The notes under the pieces were generated by a model, which saw only the letters and a program-made list of their open reading frames with translations, was not told the DNA's origin and searched no databases. Position numbers and translations under genes: made by a program. A DNA stretch of 64,000 bases from the NCBI RefSeq assembly GCF_900100925.1, contig NZ_FNKO01000002.1:1-64000 (forward strand), read 5' to 3'. Each line of letters starts with the position of its first letter. The stretch's first letter is position 1. This DNA comes from Actinopolyspora saharensis (GTDB taxonomy: Bacteria; Actinomycetota; Actinomycetes; Mycobacteriales; Pseudonocardiaceae). This document shows, piece after piece, positions 8,596 to 17,809 of the stretch.

Positions 8596-10257
8596 TCACC
8601 ATCCGGTGCTGCCCTGCGGGGATCCTATGGCGGCTCCGTCGGAGTCGACGGCACGAATCCAGTACTCCGTGTCCCCCGCAGGAGGGTTCGTGTCCGTGAA
8701 CCTCATGGTCGGAATCTGCCAGGGCCACGACTCCCTGGTGACCGCGTGGATCGGTTCCGGGGTTCCGACCCGCATCACCTCGTAGCGAATCGAGCTGTTC
8801 TGCGCGTCCCAGGTACCTCGCCACTCGATCGAGACATCCCCGGTGGAGCGATCCCGGCTCACCTGGGGAGCCCGGAACGGAACCTGCGGACCGTTGTCGA
8901 CCGCCTCGGGAACCGAGCGGGCCGCGAACCGGGTCAGGGACTGCTGCGGCTCGCCGTTGACGGTGGTGAACTCACCACCGACCACGACGTACTCCGAATT
9001 CGCGTCGATGGCCCAGGGACCGTTCTTCCACGGGCTGTCCTGCGGTCCGCCGTTGGTGTTCGGCAGCCACGGCAGCAGCTCCGGGACGGGATCCCCCGCA
9101 CTCACGTGGTTGACATCGCGCGGTGACCTGCCCGTTGCTTCCGTCGTTTCCGCCGTCAACCGCTGGTAGTCGATCGAGCCGTCCTCGGGGATGGCCTCCA
9201 GCGCGGCGCAGGCGTGCGTGTGCGAGGCCGCGTAGACCACTCCAGCAGCCACGGCCACCGACTGGGTGTCCCCGTAGCAACCGTCCATCCAGACGGTGGA
9301 ACCGTCGTCGATCCGCACCGCCCCGCGGCCCTCGAACCTGGGGTTGAACCCCTCCCAGTTGTACGAGCCGAAATAAGCCGTTCCCCGGCCGTCCGTGGCG
9401 ATGTCGGTGACCACGTCGTCGGTGGACGGAGCCTGCCACTGCCAGGCGACGTTGTCCCCCGAAGTGGAGTCGACGGCCGAGAGCGCGACCCTCCGCTGCC
9501 CGTTGACCCTGTCGAAGGCCCCGCCGACGAGCACCCTGTGCTGCTGCGGAACCGCGAGCACGCTGTGCACCGTGGCATCGGCCGTCGGGGACCACGGCAG
9601 CAGTTCCCCCGCGGGGGAGACGGCCGCGAGCCTGCTCCGGTCGGACTCGCCAACCCCGTCGAAGGCCCCACCCAGGTACACGCGGTCGGCCGTGGCCGAG
9701 AGCGCGCGCACCCGCCCCCGCACCCGCGGGTCGAAATCGTCCACCAGGGCGCGGTCGGCCGTGCTGAAGGCGGCTACCCTGGAACGCCACCTGTCGTCGA
9801 TCCTGTCGAAGTCCCCGCCGACGTATACCCGGTCGCCTGCAGGCCCCGCGGTCACGTCGAACACGGTGTCGCACCTCCAGCGGTCGGTGCCGACCGAGTC
9901 GCACAGCGCCCCCGGATCGGCGCCCGACTCGAACTCCGTGGCGGTCACCGAGGGCGACCACGGCAGCAGTTCCCCGGTGCGCAGGTCGAAGGCCATCAGG
10001 TTGTCCCTGGGCACCTCCCCGGCACCCCCTGCGGGCACACCGGCAGGACGGGCCCTGTCGAAGTGCCCGCCCGCGTAGACGGTGTTGCCCACGATCTCCA
10101 CCGACAGCACGATCCCGTCCGTCTGCGGAGTCGGCAGCGCCCCGGCCGTCACCGTTTCGGGCCGTGTATCGTCCGCTCCCGCGGCGGGAGCCATCAGCAC
10201 TCCGAGCAGAGTGCTCCCGAGCAGAGCCGCGCCGATTCTTCGGCTTCGACTCGACAT
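8596..10257 (-). CDS. Secreted beta-propeller protein with C-terminal fibronectin-like domain
   Basis: 553 residues with a Sec signal peptide (SSRSRRIGAALLGSTLLGVLMAPAAGA in parts) ending near residue 28. At least five repeats of a VYxGGxFDxV blade motif are visible (VYAGGHFDR, VYVGGDFDRI, VYLGGAFDGV, VLVGGAFDRV, VVVGGEFTTV), typical of delta-60/WD40-like propellers. Residues from about 465 (PQVSRDRSTGDVSIEWRGTW on) look like a fibronectin type III domain. The ATG at 10257 follows AGGAGG and beats a longer, less plausible start at 10350. Its ribosome site lies in the end of the upstream glycosyltransferase gene. No enzymatic residues recognised; a binding or scaffold role is inferred. Confidence 0.8.
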   Translation of the reverse strand: MSSRSRRIGAALLGSTLLGVLMAPAAGADDTRPETVTAGALPTPQTDGIVLSVEIVGNTVYAGGHFDRARPAGVPAGGAGEVPRDNLMAFDLRTGELLPWSPSVTATEFESGADPGALCDSVGTDRWRCDTVFDVTAGPAGDRVYVGGDFDRIDDRWRSRVAAFSTADRALVDDFDPRVRGRVRALSATADRVYLGGAFDGVGESDRSRLAAVSPAGELLPWSPTADATVHSVLAVPQQHRVLVGGAFDRVNGQRRVALSAVDSTSGDNVAWQWQAPSTDDVVTDIATDGRGTAYFGSYNWEGFNPRFEGRGAVRIDDGSTVWMDGCYGDTQSVAVAAGVVYAASHTHACAALEAIPEDGSIDYQRLTAETTEATGRSPRDVNHVSAGDPVPELLPWLPNTNGGPQDSPWKNGPWAIDANSEYVVVGGEFTTVNGEPQQSLTRFAARSVPEAVDNGPQVPFRAPQVSRDRSTGDVSIEWRGTWDAQNSSIRYEVMRVGTPEPIHAVTRESWPWQIPTMRFTDTNPPAGDTEYWIRAVDSDGAAIGSPQGSTGW

Positions 10258-10258
10258 G

Positions 10259-11461
10259 TCACCGCCTCCTGACCCCTTTGTTCCACATCCATCGCCGCAC
10301 ACCGGCCGCACGGGGGTTCGACGCCCCGGGCGACCGCGCGGCGTTCCCACCTCCGGAGGAAGTTCCGGAGGAGCTCAATCTCTCCGCCAGCTCGGCGTAA
10401 CCGCGCGCCACGAGATCCCAGTCGTAGTGCTCGGCCAGCTCCGCGACCTGGGCCCGACCGCGATCCAGGGTGTCCTGGGGACGTTCCTCGGCCCGGTCGA
10501 AGCACTCGGCCAAGCTCTCCGCGTCGGTGAAGTAGGCCCCGTGAGGTCCCAGAACCTCCCGGTTGAACTCCACGTCGAAAGCGGACACCGAAGTGGCGGC
10601 CCCCATGGCGCGCAGCAGCGAGGGGTTGGTCCCGCCGACGGAATGACCGTGCACATAGGTCAGCGCGTTGGCGTAGAGCTGGTTCAGGGTCCGCTGGTCC
10701 CACACCGCCCCCACCAGCCGGACACCGCTGCCGCCGTCGGCCAGCTTCCGCACCCTGGCGGTGTAGGCGTCCGAGTAGGGGGCCGTGCCGACGATGACCA
10801 GGGGGTGCCGTGCCCCGCTCCTGAGATAGCCCGCCACCGCTAGACCGAGGTGGTTCTCCGGCTCGAAACGGGCCACCATCAAGTGGTACTCACCGGCGCG
10901 CAAGCCGTACTCCGCCAAGCCGTCGGCGCCGACGGTGTCCAGCACGGGTGCTCCGTAGGGGATGTAGTCGCTCTTCACGCCGAAGCGCTCCGCGTAGTAG
11001 TGCTGGATCCCGCGCGAATCGGAGATCAACGCGTCGGACCAGCGCACGGCCAGCGACTCAGCGGCGCGGTAGTAGCGCGCTCCCGCTCCCGCCCACTTGG
11101 CCCGTTTCCACTCGAGACCGTCCACATGCGTCGCCACCGGTATCCCACGGGCTCGCAGCAGGGGGAGGAACGGCGCGTTCGCCGCGTTGAACACCAGCGC
11201 GACGTCCGGACGCTCCCGCAGGGCGTGTCCCACCGAGAGCCCGGTGTGACTCAGCGTCTCCAGGGACTTCCGCCGCAGGGCAGGCAGTCGCACCAGCCGC
11301 ATCCCGCGGTGCTCGGTGGTGCGCTCCGCACCGCGGTCCCTGCAGTACACCGTCACCTCGTGCCCCATGCGGGCCAGCCGCCCGCCCACCTCCTCCACGC
11401 AGGTTTCGAAACCTCCGTACCGAGCGGGAACCCCCCGCGTTCCGAGCATCGCTACGCGCAT
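10259..11461 (-). CDS. Glycosyltransferase, GT4 family with DUF1972-type N-terminus
   Basis: 400 residues, GT-B fold. It opens with MLGTRGVPARYGGFETCVEEV, the DUF1972 signature of rhamnosyl/other GT4 transferases. The C-terminal donor half has VGGTNPSLLRAM, replacing the usual EX7E block. No TM helices, so it works at the cytoplasmic face. The gene product of 8596-10257 follows directly on the same strand. Probably adds one sugar of the repeat unit; donor and acceptor cannot be read from sequence. Confidence 0.85.
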   Translation of the reverse strand: MRVAMLGTRGVPARYGGFETCVEEVGGRLARMGHEVTVYCRDRGAERTTEHRGMRLVRLPALRRKSLETLSHTGLSVGHALRERPDVALVFNAANAPFLPLLRARGIPVATHVDGLEWKRAKWAGAGARYYRAAESLAVRWSDALISDSRGIQHYYAERFGVKSDYIPYGAPVLDTVGADGLAEYGLRAGEYHLMVARFEPENHLGLAVAGYLRSGARHPLVIVGTAPYSDAYTARVRKLADGGSGVRLVGAVWDQRTLNQLYANALTYVHGHSVGGTNPSLLRAMGAATSVSAFDVEFNREVLGPHGAYFTDAESLAECFDRAEERPQDTLDRGRAQVAELAEHYDWDLVARGYAELAERLSSSGTSSGGGNAARSPGASNPRAAGVRRWMWNKGVRRR

Positions 11462-11595
11462 CTCCGTCCAATCCCGTGTCCTCGTCGCCGATCAATGGTG
11501 CGGATCCACGAACCCGCCGTATAAGCTCCCGGTATCGATTCGTTACGAGATTTCGTCCGCTCCGCGGTCACCGAAACTTTCCGCGAAGGGTCACC

Positions 11596-12882
11596 GTGCT
11601 CGATCACCGTCACTTTCCGACCGACTCGCCCGTTCTCCGCTCGAACTCCGACTCGCGGGCGCTGACGGCGTGTCTGCTGGCGCTGATCGTGGCCAGCGAG
11701 TACAAATTCAGACTCCGTGACCAGGACCAGTCCGTCTCGGGGAATCCGGACGTATTCGTACTGCTGGAGATCGCCACCTACGCGGTCGTGGCGTGCTGGC
11801 TGTTCGTCCACTTTCGCCCGGCCCCTCGGCTGCACACTGCGCACTGGGTGACACTAACGGCTTATGCCTACGTAGCGACACTGTGGTTGTCCACAACGTA
11901 CTCGCCCTACTTCGAGATGGCCCTGGTTCGTTCCTGGCAGATGGCGGTGCTGTTGGCTGCCACCCGGTCGGTGGTACGCCATTCGGGGCGAGCGACGATG
12001 CACCTGTTCGCGCACTCCTACTGCGTGCTCGTCTCCGCCTCGGTGGTGTTCGGCGCGCTCGTCCCGCTCCCCCGCCGGGAGAGCCAGGCCGACCGCTTCA
12101 CCTGGCTGTACCTGCACCCCGTGACCGCGGGCCAGTTCCTGGCCATAGCGGTAGTCGTTCTGGTCGGTTACGTGCTCGGCAGGCGCAACACGCACACGGG
12201 GCCGAGCTGGCCGTTGCCGGTGTACCTCGGCATGCTGCTGATCTGCACCGTCGGCCTGGTGGCCACCAACACCCGCGGGGCCGCTCTCGGAGCCCTGGTC
12301 GGTTCGCTGACCGCTCTGTGGGTCAGGTGGCGCGGCACCCGCAGACTCGAGATCACCGCGTTCCTGTCGGTGGGCCTGCTGGCGATCGGACTGGCCGCCA
12401 CCCCGCTGATCACGGCCTTCTTCACTCGCGGGCACTCGATGTCCAGGCTGTTCACGCTCAACTCGCGCACGGAACTGTGGGGTTACGCCCTCGAGGAGTT
12501 CTTCGAGCGACCGCTGTACGGCCACGGGCAGAGCGCCACCCGCGGCCTGTTCCTGGACGAGATGGGACTCGGCGGCGGGCACAACGCCGTGATCAACCTG
12601 ATGGTCAACTCCGGACTGCTCGGCCTGGTCGTCTGGTCCGCCCTGGTGTTCGGCATTCTGCTGAACACCGCACGAGCCGCGCGCAGCTCCCCCGAGCCCA
12701 GGCAGGATCGCATCCTCGTCTACGCCGTGCTGGTGGGTATGCTGGCGAACTCGGTGTTCACCGAATCCCTCGGGGCTCCCTCGAACGTGGCCGCGGTGTG
12801 GCTGTTCGTCCTCGCGGCCTGGTCCGAGCTGATCCGTCCCCCGGGCCGCGAACGGGAACTCGTCCCGGGGCAGCGGGCCTAG
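11596..12882 (+). CDS. O-antigen ligase/polymerase-like (WaaL/Wzy_C) membrane protein
   Basis: 428 residues with about eleven TM segments. The Wzy_C hallmarks are VATNTRGAALGALVG, then an Arg-containing loop and RTELWGYALEEFFERPLYGHG before a conserved GGGHNAVINLM block. It would polymerise or ligate the lipid-linked repeat unit on the outer face of the membrane. The GTG at 11596 has GAAGGG five bases upstream; the 40-residue in-frame extension to 11476 is Arg-rich and lacks such a site. Divergent from the DUF1972 glycosyltransferase. Confidence 0.85.
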   Translation: MLDHRHFPTDSPVLRSNSDSRALTACLLALIVASEYKFRLRDQDQSVSGNPDVFVLLEIATYAVVACWLFVHFRPAPRLHTAHWVTLTAYAYVATLWLSTTYSPYFEMALVRSWQMAVLLAATRSVVRHSGRATMHLFAHSYCVLVSASVVFGALVPLPRRESQADRFTWLYLHPVTAGQFLAIAVVVLVGYVLGRRNTHTGPSWPLPVYLGMLLICTVGLVATNTRGAALGALVGSLTALWVRWRGTRRLEITAFLSVGLLAIGLAATPLITAFFTRGHSMSRLFTLNSRTELWGYALEEFFERPLYGHGQSATRGLFLDEMGLGGGHNAVINLMVNSGLLGLVVWSALVFGILLNTARAARSSPEPRQDRILVYAVLVGMLANSVFTESLGAPSNVAAVWLFVLAAWSELIRPPGRERELVPGQRA

Positions 12883-13022
12883 CCCCTCGGCAGGGCTCCG
12901 TCTCCGTAATCGCGCGGAGGGCGACGCACCGCGCGGCGCAGGCGGACCGGAGCCCGCGAGCGCAGCAGGCCTCGTTCGCCCGGCGCGGCCGAGACCACCG
13001 AACACCACCCGCAAGGAGCATC

Positions 13023-14159
13023 GTGCCCCGTCCAGTGCTGCTAGTTCACCCTTCCGCGGAGCTGTACGGCTCCGATCGCGTGTTCGCCGAATCCGTGCGA
13101 GCTCTGGCGGACAGCGGGCGGGAGGTGCTGGTAGCCCTGCCCGCGGACGGACCGCTGGTGCCGCTCCTGCGCTCCCACGGCGCCCGAGTGCTGCGCTGCC
13201 CCACCCCGGTGCTGCGCAAAAGTGCGCTCCGTCCCTCAGGCCTGCTCGGACTGCTGCGCGACTGCCTCAGCGCGCTGCCCGCCATGCTGCGACTGCTCAG
13301 CCGGCACCGCTTCGAAGCGGTCTACGTGAGCACGGTCACCCTTCCGCTGTGGCCGCCGATGGCCAGGTTGTTCGGAAGACGAGTGGTCGCGCACGTGCAC
13401 GAGGCCGAGGACGCCGTGCCGAGGCCGATACGGGTGGGCATCGCTCTGCCGCTGCTGTGCTGCCACGTGGTGGTGGCCAACAGCGCCGCGGCGCGGGAGG
13501 TGCTGCTCGGAGCCGTTCCACGCCTTCGCGAACGCGTACTGGTCGTCCGCAACGGCGTCCACGGTCCCGCCACCCCACCGGAGGAGCCCCCCGCGACTTC
13601 GGGAAGCACCGGGCTGGTGCTGGTGGGCAGGATCTCGCCCCGCAAGGGGACCGACACGGCGGTACGCGCCGTCGCGCTGCTCCGCGAGCGCGGACGAGCG
13701 ATCACACTGGACCTGGTCGGATCGGTGTTCGCGGGCTACGAATGGTTCGAGCGCGAGCTGGAAGAGCTGGTCCGCGAGCACCGTCTCGAGGAAGTCGTCC
13801 GCTCGCACGGGTTCGACGACGACGTCTGGAGCCACTACGCCGCCGCCGACGTGGTTCTCGTTCCCTCCCGGATGGAGCCGTTCGGCAACACCGCGGTGGA
13901 GGCGCAACTGGCGATGCGGCCGGTCGTGGTCACCGACGCCCAGGGGCTGCCCGAAACGGTCGACGGCGGCCGGAGGGGCTCGGTGGTTCCCGCCGACGAC
14001 CCGCACTCGCTCGCGGATCGGATCGAGGAGCTGCTCGACGACTGGGAAGAGGCCCGGCGCAGGGCCCGGCACGCCCGCTCGGAGGCCGCGAGGTTGTTCG
14101 CTCCGGAGCACTACCGGAGATCGATCCGGGAGCTGTTCGAGACCTCCAAGAGCCGATGA
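13023..14159 (+). CDS. Glycosyltransferase family 4
   Basis: 378 residues, GT-B fold. The donor domain shows LVLVGRISPRKGTDTAV, a GFDDDVWSHYAAADVVLVPS stretch and the EX7E nucleotide-sugar motif in EPFGNTAVE. The N-terminus (HPSAELYGSDRVFAESVRAL) matches GT4 enzymes with a Glu/Gly-rich acceptor loop. The GTG at 13023 follows AAGGAG at 13013-13018; the frame is open far upstream but that part is antisense-like. 140 bases after the ligase gene, probably the same transcript. Confidence 0.85.
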   Translation: MPRPVLLVHPSAELYGSDRVFAESVRALADSGREVLVALPADGPLVPLLRSHGARVLRCPTPVLRKSALRPSGLLGLLRDCLSALPAMLRLLSRHRFEAVYVSTVTLPLWPPMARLFGRRVVAHVHEAEDAVPRPIRVGIALPLLCCHVVVANSAAAREVLLGAVPRLRERVLVVRNGVHGPATPPEEPPATSGSTGLVLVGRISPRKGTDTAVRAVALLRERGRAITLDLVGSVFAGYEWFERELEELVREHRLEEVVRSHGFDDDVWSHYAAADVVLVPSRMEPFGNTAVEAQLAMRPVVVTDAQGLPETVDGGRRGSVVPADDPHSLADRIEELLDDWEEARRRARHARSEAARLFAPEHYRRSIRELFETSKSR

Positions 14160-14382
14160 GCACCACCCCGGAGCTTCGCTGCCCCGGGCCGACCAGTTAC
14201 GCCAACCGAGTCCCCGGGCCCCCAACGCAGGCGCTTCGAGCCCACGCAGTCGGCACCGCCGCGGGTTCTCGTGTCGCACGAGGGGAACTCTTCGCGCGAA
14301 ACTGCGCACCTCGAGGCGCCGACTCACGTGCAGGCTGAGCGACCACCCACGCGAAGCGCCGTTGTGAACCAGCCCTGCTCAG

Positions 14383-15897
14383 TCAGTACGCACCTTCCCT
14401 CCCCAGCACTGCCCGCACGGTCTTCCAGAGAATCATCATGTCCAGGGTCAACGACCAGTTCTCCACGTAGCGCAGGTCCAGCCTGACGCTCTCCCCCCAG
14501 GAGAGATCACTGCGCCCGCTCACCTGCCACAGGCCGGTCATTCCCGGGCGGACCATGAACCGCCGGTGCACTTCGGGCTCGTAGGAGGCCGTCTCGTCCG
14601 GCAGCGGGGGACGCGGCCCCACCAACGACATCTCACCGCGAACGACGTTGACGAGCTGCGGGAGTTCGTCCATCGAGTAGCCGCGCAGCAGCGGACCGAT
14701 CCTGGTCGTCCGAGGGTCCCGGCGCGCTTTGAACAAAGGCCCTGCTCCCTCGTCGGCGGTGAGGTGGTCCCGCAGGGACTCGGCTTCGGTGACCATGGTG
14801 CGGAACTTCAGCATCACGAACGGTTCCCCGTTGTGCCCGACTCTGCGCTGCCGGTAGAGCACGGGCCCGCCGCTGTCCAGTTTGATCGCGCCTGCGACGA
14901 GCAGCAGCAACGGGGACAGCGACAGCAACAGCAACAACGCGCCCAGCCTGTCCATCAGGGACTTGACCAGCAGTCGCGGCCCGGTGAAGACGGGCTCGCT
15001 CAGTCGGAGCAGCGGCATGCCGAGCACTTCGGAGACGTGCACCCTGGGTCCGGCGACGTCCATGAGCACGGGGGCCACCACCATCTCGGCGGAGGTGCCC
15101 TCCAGCTGCCAGGACAGCCACTGCAGCCGACGACGAGTCCAGTAGCGGTCGGCGCTGATCATCACGGCTCTGTAGGAACCGCGGCGCACCTGCTCGGCCA
15201 CCTCCTCGAACCCGCCCACCACGGGGACCGAGCCGATCCGCCCGCGGGAACCGCCGGTGCCCTGCCTTCCCTCGGTGCACACCGCGCGTATTCGCCACCC
15301 GAGGTGCGATTCGCTCCGCGTCCTGCTGATCAGGTCCTCCAGCGCCTCGGCGTGGCCCACCGCGAGCACGGGCAGCGAGCAACGACCGGCAGCCCTCAGG
15401 CGGTGCAGCACCTTGCGCAACGCGTAGCGCTGCGCCACGCACAGCAGGGTCAGTGCGGGCAGCACTCCGAAGATCCAGCCGCGCAGCTGTTCCACGCCGG
15501 TGGCAACGGCCCCGAAGGCCAGCAGCACATCGGCGGTGAGGAGTGCTCTGCCGAGCCGGCGGAACTCCTCGGCCCCCTGCCCCAGGATGCGGTAGTTCCA
15601 CGTCGGAACCAACGAGAGCAGCAGCACGGCGGTGACCACCCCTGCGCGGACGAGCCCCCTGCCGGAGGAGGCGCCTTCGAGCAGTGCTGCTCCCCCGCAG
15701 ACGCACACGGCGATCGCCAGCACGTCGCTGCAGGCCACAGCGAGCCGATAGCGCCGCTCCCAGCCGGTGATCCGCGCTGTGGCGGGTCTTCGCGTCCGCC
15801 CGTCGGGGCGATCACCCCTTTCTCCGATGACCTCCGGACGACGTGTCGTCGCACGAGGCTCAACGGTGCCCGTCGATCGGGACTGGGACATATGCAT
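14383..15897 (-). CDS. Polyprenyl-phosphate sugar-1-phosphate transferase (WcaJ/WbaP type)
   Basis: 504 residues. Four to five N-terminal TM helices, a cytoplasmic Rossmann-like region, then a reentrant hydrophobic segment and the bacterial sugar transferase domain (VLYRQRRVGHNGEPFVMLKFRTM, MDELPQLVNVVRGEMSLVGPRP in parts, GMTGLWQVSGRS). It starts polysaccharide synthesis by placing a hexose-1-phosphate on undecaprenyl phosphate. The ATG at 15897 has GGAG five bases upstream; the 48-residue extension to 16041 is less likely. It is convergent with the GT4 gene and closes the polysaccharide locus. Confidence 0.9.
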   Translation of the reverse strand: MHMSQSRSTGTVEPRATTRRPEVIGERGDRPDGRTRRPATARITGWERRYRLAVACSDVLAIAVCVCGGAALLEGASSGRGLVRAGVVTAVLLLSLVPTWNYRILGQGAEEFRRLGRALLTADVLLAFGAVATGVEQLRGWIFGVLPALTLLCVAQRYALRKVLHRLRAAGRCSLPVLAVGHAEALEDLISRTRSESHLGWRIRAVCTEGRQGTGGSRGRIGSVPVVGGFEEVAEQVRRGSYRAVMISADRYWTRRRLQWLSWQLEGTSAEMVVAPVLMDVAGPRVHVSEVLGMPLLRLSEPVFTGPRLLVKSLMDRLGALLLLLSLSPLLLLVAGAIKLDSGGPVLYRQRRVGHNGEPFVMLKFRTMVTEAESLRDHLTADEGAGPLFKARRDPRTTRIGPLLRGYSMDELPQLVNVVRGEMSLVGPRPPLPDETASYEPEVHRRFMVRPGMTGLWQVSGRSDLSWGESVRLDLRYVENWSLTLDMMILWKTVRAVLGREGAY

Positions 15898-16305
15898 GCG
15901 AGCTCCACTCACCCCCGGCGGAAGCGGTGGTGAGCACTCCGAATCGCGCGGCCTCACCACCGAGGAAAACAGCGGCGCTGTCCCCCGCTTTTTCGAACGG
16001 CTTTCACGTCGCGTTACACCCATTTTGCGCACTGTTTCCACGTCGAATCACCAGGTCAACAAGCCCGCGACGAAAGCGGAATCCATAATTCCGAACAGAG
16101 CACAACCGGATAACGATCGTCTATTTATCGCTCAAGTCCTTCGGAACTCTTCGCCGCACCCACTCCCGCGAACAGCTCGCTCCGGCGCTTCCGGGGTCTC
16201 GGCGCGCTGCCCGACCGCGAACGCACCCCGCTCGCCCACCGGGAATTCCACCCCCGGCACACCTGGTTGTACCCTCCGTCAAAGTAGGCGAGACGGGATG
16301 AACAC
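15898..16305. other. Divergent intergenic region before mycothione reductase
   Basis: 408 bases between the initiating transferase and mtr. The stretch 16076-16136 is A+T-richer than its surroundings and probably carries promoters. No gene or repeat was convincing. Confidence 0.35.
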
Positions 16306-17703
16306 GTGCGACACTTCGATCTGATCATCATCGGTAGCGGATCGGGCAACGCGATCCTCGACGAACGGTTCTCCGACTGGGACGTCGCCATCGTGGAGAA
16401 GGGAGTGGGCAGCACTTCCGCGTACGGGGGAACCTGCCTGAACGTCGGTTGCATACCGACCAAGATGTTCGTGCACACGGCGGATGTGGCCCGCTCCCCG
16501 AACGAGGGCGACGCGCTCGGGGTGGATCTGCACCGCACCGGCGTCCGGTGGCCCGAGATCAGGGACCGGATTTTCGGCAGGATCGACACCATCTCGGAAG
16601 GCGGAAGGCGGTTCCGCGCCGAGGAGAACGCGAACGTGACCCTCTACGAGGGGATCGGCCGATTCACCGGTGTCCGCCAGTTGGCGGTGGAGACCTCCGC
16701 GGGCTCGGAGACGATCAGCGCCGACCGGATCGTGCTGGCAGCGGGAGGCAGGCCGGTGATTCCGGAGATCCCCGGGATCGAGGACGTCACCTACCACACC
16801 AGCGACAGCGTGATGCGCCTGGAAGAGCTCCCCGAGAGCATGATCATCCTGGGCACCGGGTTCATCGGGGCCGAGTTCGCCCACATCTTCTCCTCGCTGG
16901 GAGTCGAAGTGACGATGGTCGGCCGCTCCGGGCGCGCGCTGCGCGCTGAGGACGTCGACGTCTCGGCGCGCTTCACCGAGATCGCCGCCCGCGACTGGGA
17001 CCTGCGGCTCAACCGCACCGAGAAGAGCGTGACCGGCGACGACGAGAAGGTCGAGCTGCACCTGGACGGTCCCGACGGACCGGAGACGGTCTCCGCCCGG
17101 ACCCTGCTGGTGGCGACCGGACGCCGGTCGAACTCCGACCTGCTGGACGCGGCCGCGGGTGGCATAACGACCTCGGACGACGGCAAGGTGAAGGTGGACG
17201 CCACCCAGCGGACCTCCGCCGAAGGGGTCTGGGCCCTCGGCGACATCAGCAGCGAGCACGAGCTCAAGCACGTCGCCAACCACGAGGAGCGCGTAGTGCA
17301 GCACAACCTGCTGCACCCGGAAGAACCGGTGAAGTCCGATCACAGGTTCGTACCGCACGCGGTGTTCACCGCCCCGCAGATCGCCTCGGTCGGGCTGACC
17401 GAGCAGCAGGCGCGGGAACACGCCATCAACTACACCAGTTCGACCCAGGACTACGGTGGAATAGCGTACGGCTGGGCCATGGAGGAGCAGGACGGCTTCG
17501 CCAAGCTGCTGGCCGACCCCTCGACGGGTGAACTGCTCGGTGCCCACATCATCGGCCCGCAGGCACCGACGTTGATCCAGCCGCTCATCCAGGCGATGTC
17601 CTTCGGGATCGACGCGCGCTCGATGGCCAGGGGCCAGTACTGGATCCATCCGGCCATGCCCGAACTGGTGGAGAACGCACTGCTCGGGCTGGAGTGGGAC
17701 TGA
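16306..17703 (+). CDS. mtr: Mycothione reductase
   Basis: 465-residue FAD/NADPH disulfide oxidoreductase that regenerates mycothiol. It has the FAD-binding IIIGSGSGN (7-15), the redox pair in GGTCLNVGCIPTK (C44, C49), the NADPH fold GTGFIGAEFAHIF and the C-terminal HPAMPE with the catalytic His. LNVGCIPTKMFVHTADV is characteristic of the mycothione branch rather than glutathione or lipoamide reductases. The GTG at 16306 is used; the nearby ATG at 16299 is out of frame. It marks a mycothiol-producing actinobacterium. Confidence 0.92.
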   Translation: MRHFDLIIIGSGSGNAILDERFSDWDVAIVEKGVGSTSAYGGTCLNVGCIPTKMFVHTADVARSPNEGDALGVDLHRTGVRWPEIRDRIFGRIDTISEGGRRFRAEENANVTLYEGIGRFTGVRQLAVETSAGSETISADRIVLAAGGRPVIPEIPGIEDVTYHTSDSVMRLEELPESMIILGTGFIGAEFAHIFSSLGVEVTMVGRSGRALRAEDVDVSARFTEIAARDWDLRLNRTEKSVTGDDEKVELHLDGPDGPETVSARTLLVATGRRSNSDLLDAAAGGITTSDDGKVKVDATQRTSAEGVWALGDISSEHELKHVANHEERVVQHNLLHPEEPVKSDHRFVPHAVFTAPQIASVGLTEQQAREHAINYTSSTQDYGGIAYGWAMEEQDGFAKLLADPSTGELLGAHIIGPQAPTLIQPLIQAMSFGIDARSMARGQYWIHPAMPELVENALLGLEWD

Positions 17704-17767
17704 GCGAGCGAACCGGGCCGTGGCCTGCGGTGTCCCCCGAGCACCGTTGTGCCACGGCCGCGGGTTG

Positions 17768-17790
17768 CGCGCGGCTCCCCGAGCCGCGCG
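17768..17790. terminator. Hairpin between mtr and the MFS transporter
   Basis: CGCGCGGCT (17768-17776) and AGCCGCGCG (17782-17790) form a perfect 9-bp stem with a 5-base loop between two convergent genes. There is no U-tract; GC-rich bidirectional termination is inferred. Confidence 0.5.
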
Positions 17791-17809
17791 ACCGGAGAGG
17801 CCCCGGCGT

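Noticed and set aside
10259-11461. Alternative reading as an N-acetylglucosamine transferase MshA
   Set aside because: The DUF1972 N-terminal signature and polysaccharide neighbours fit better, and mycothiol genes are not clustered here.
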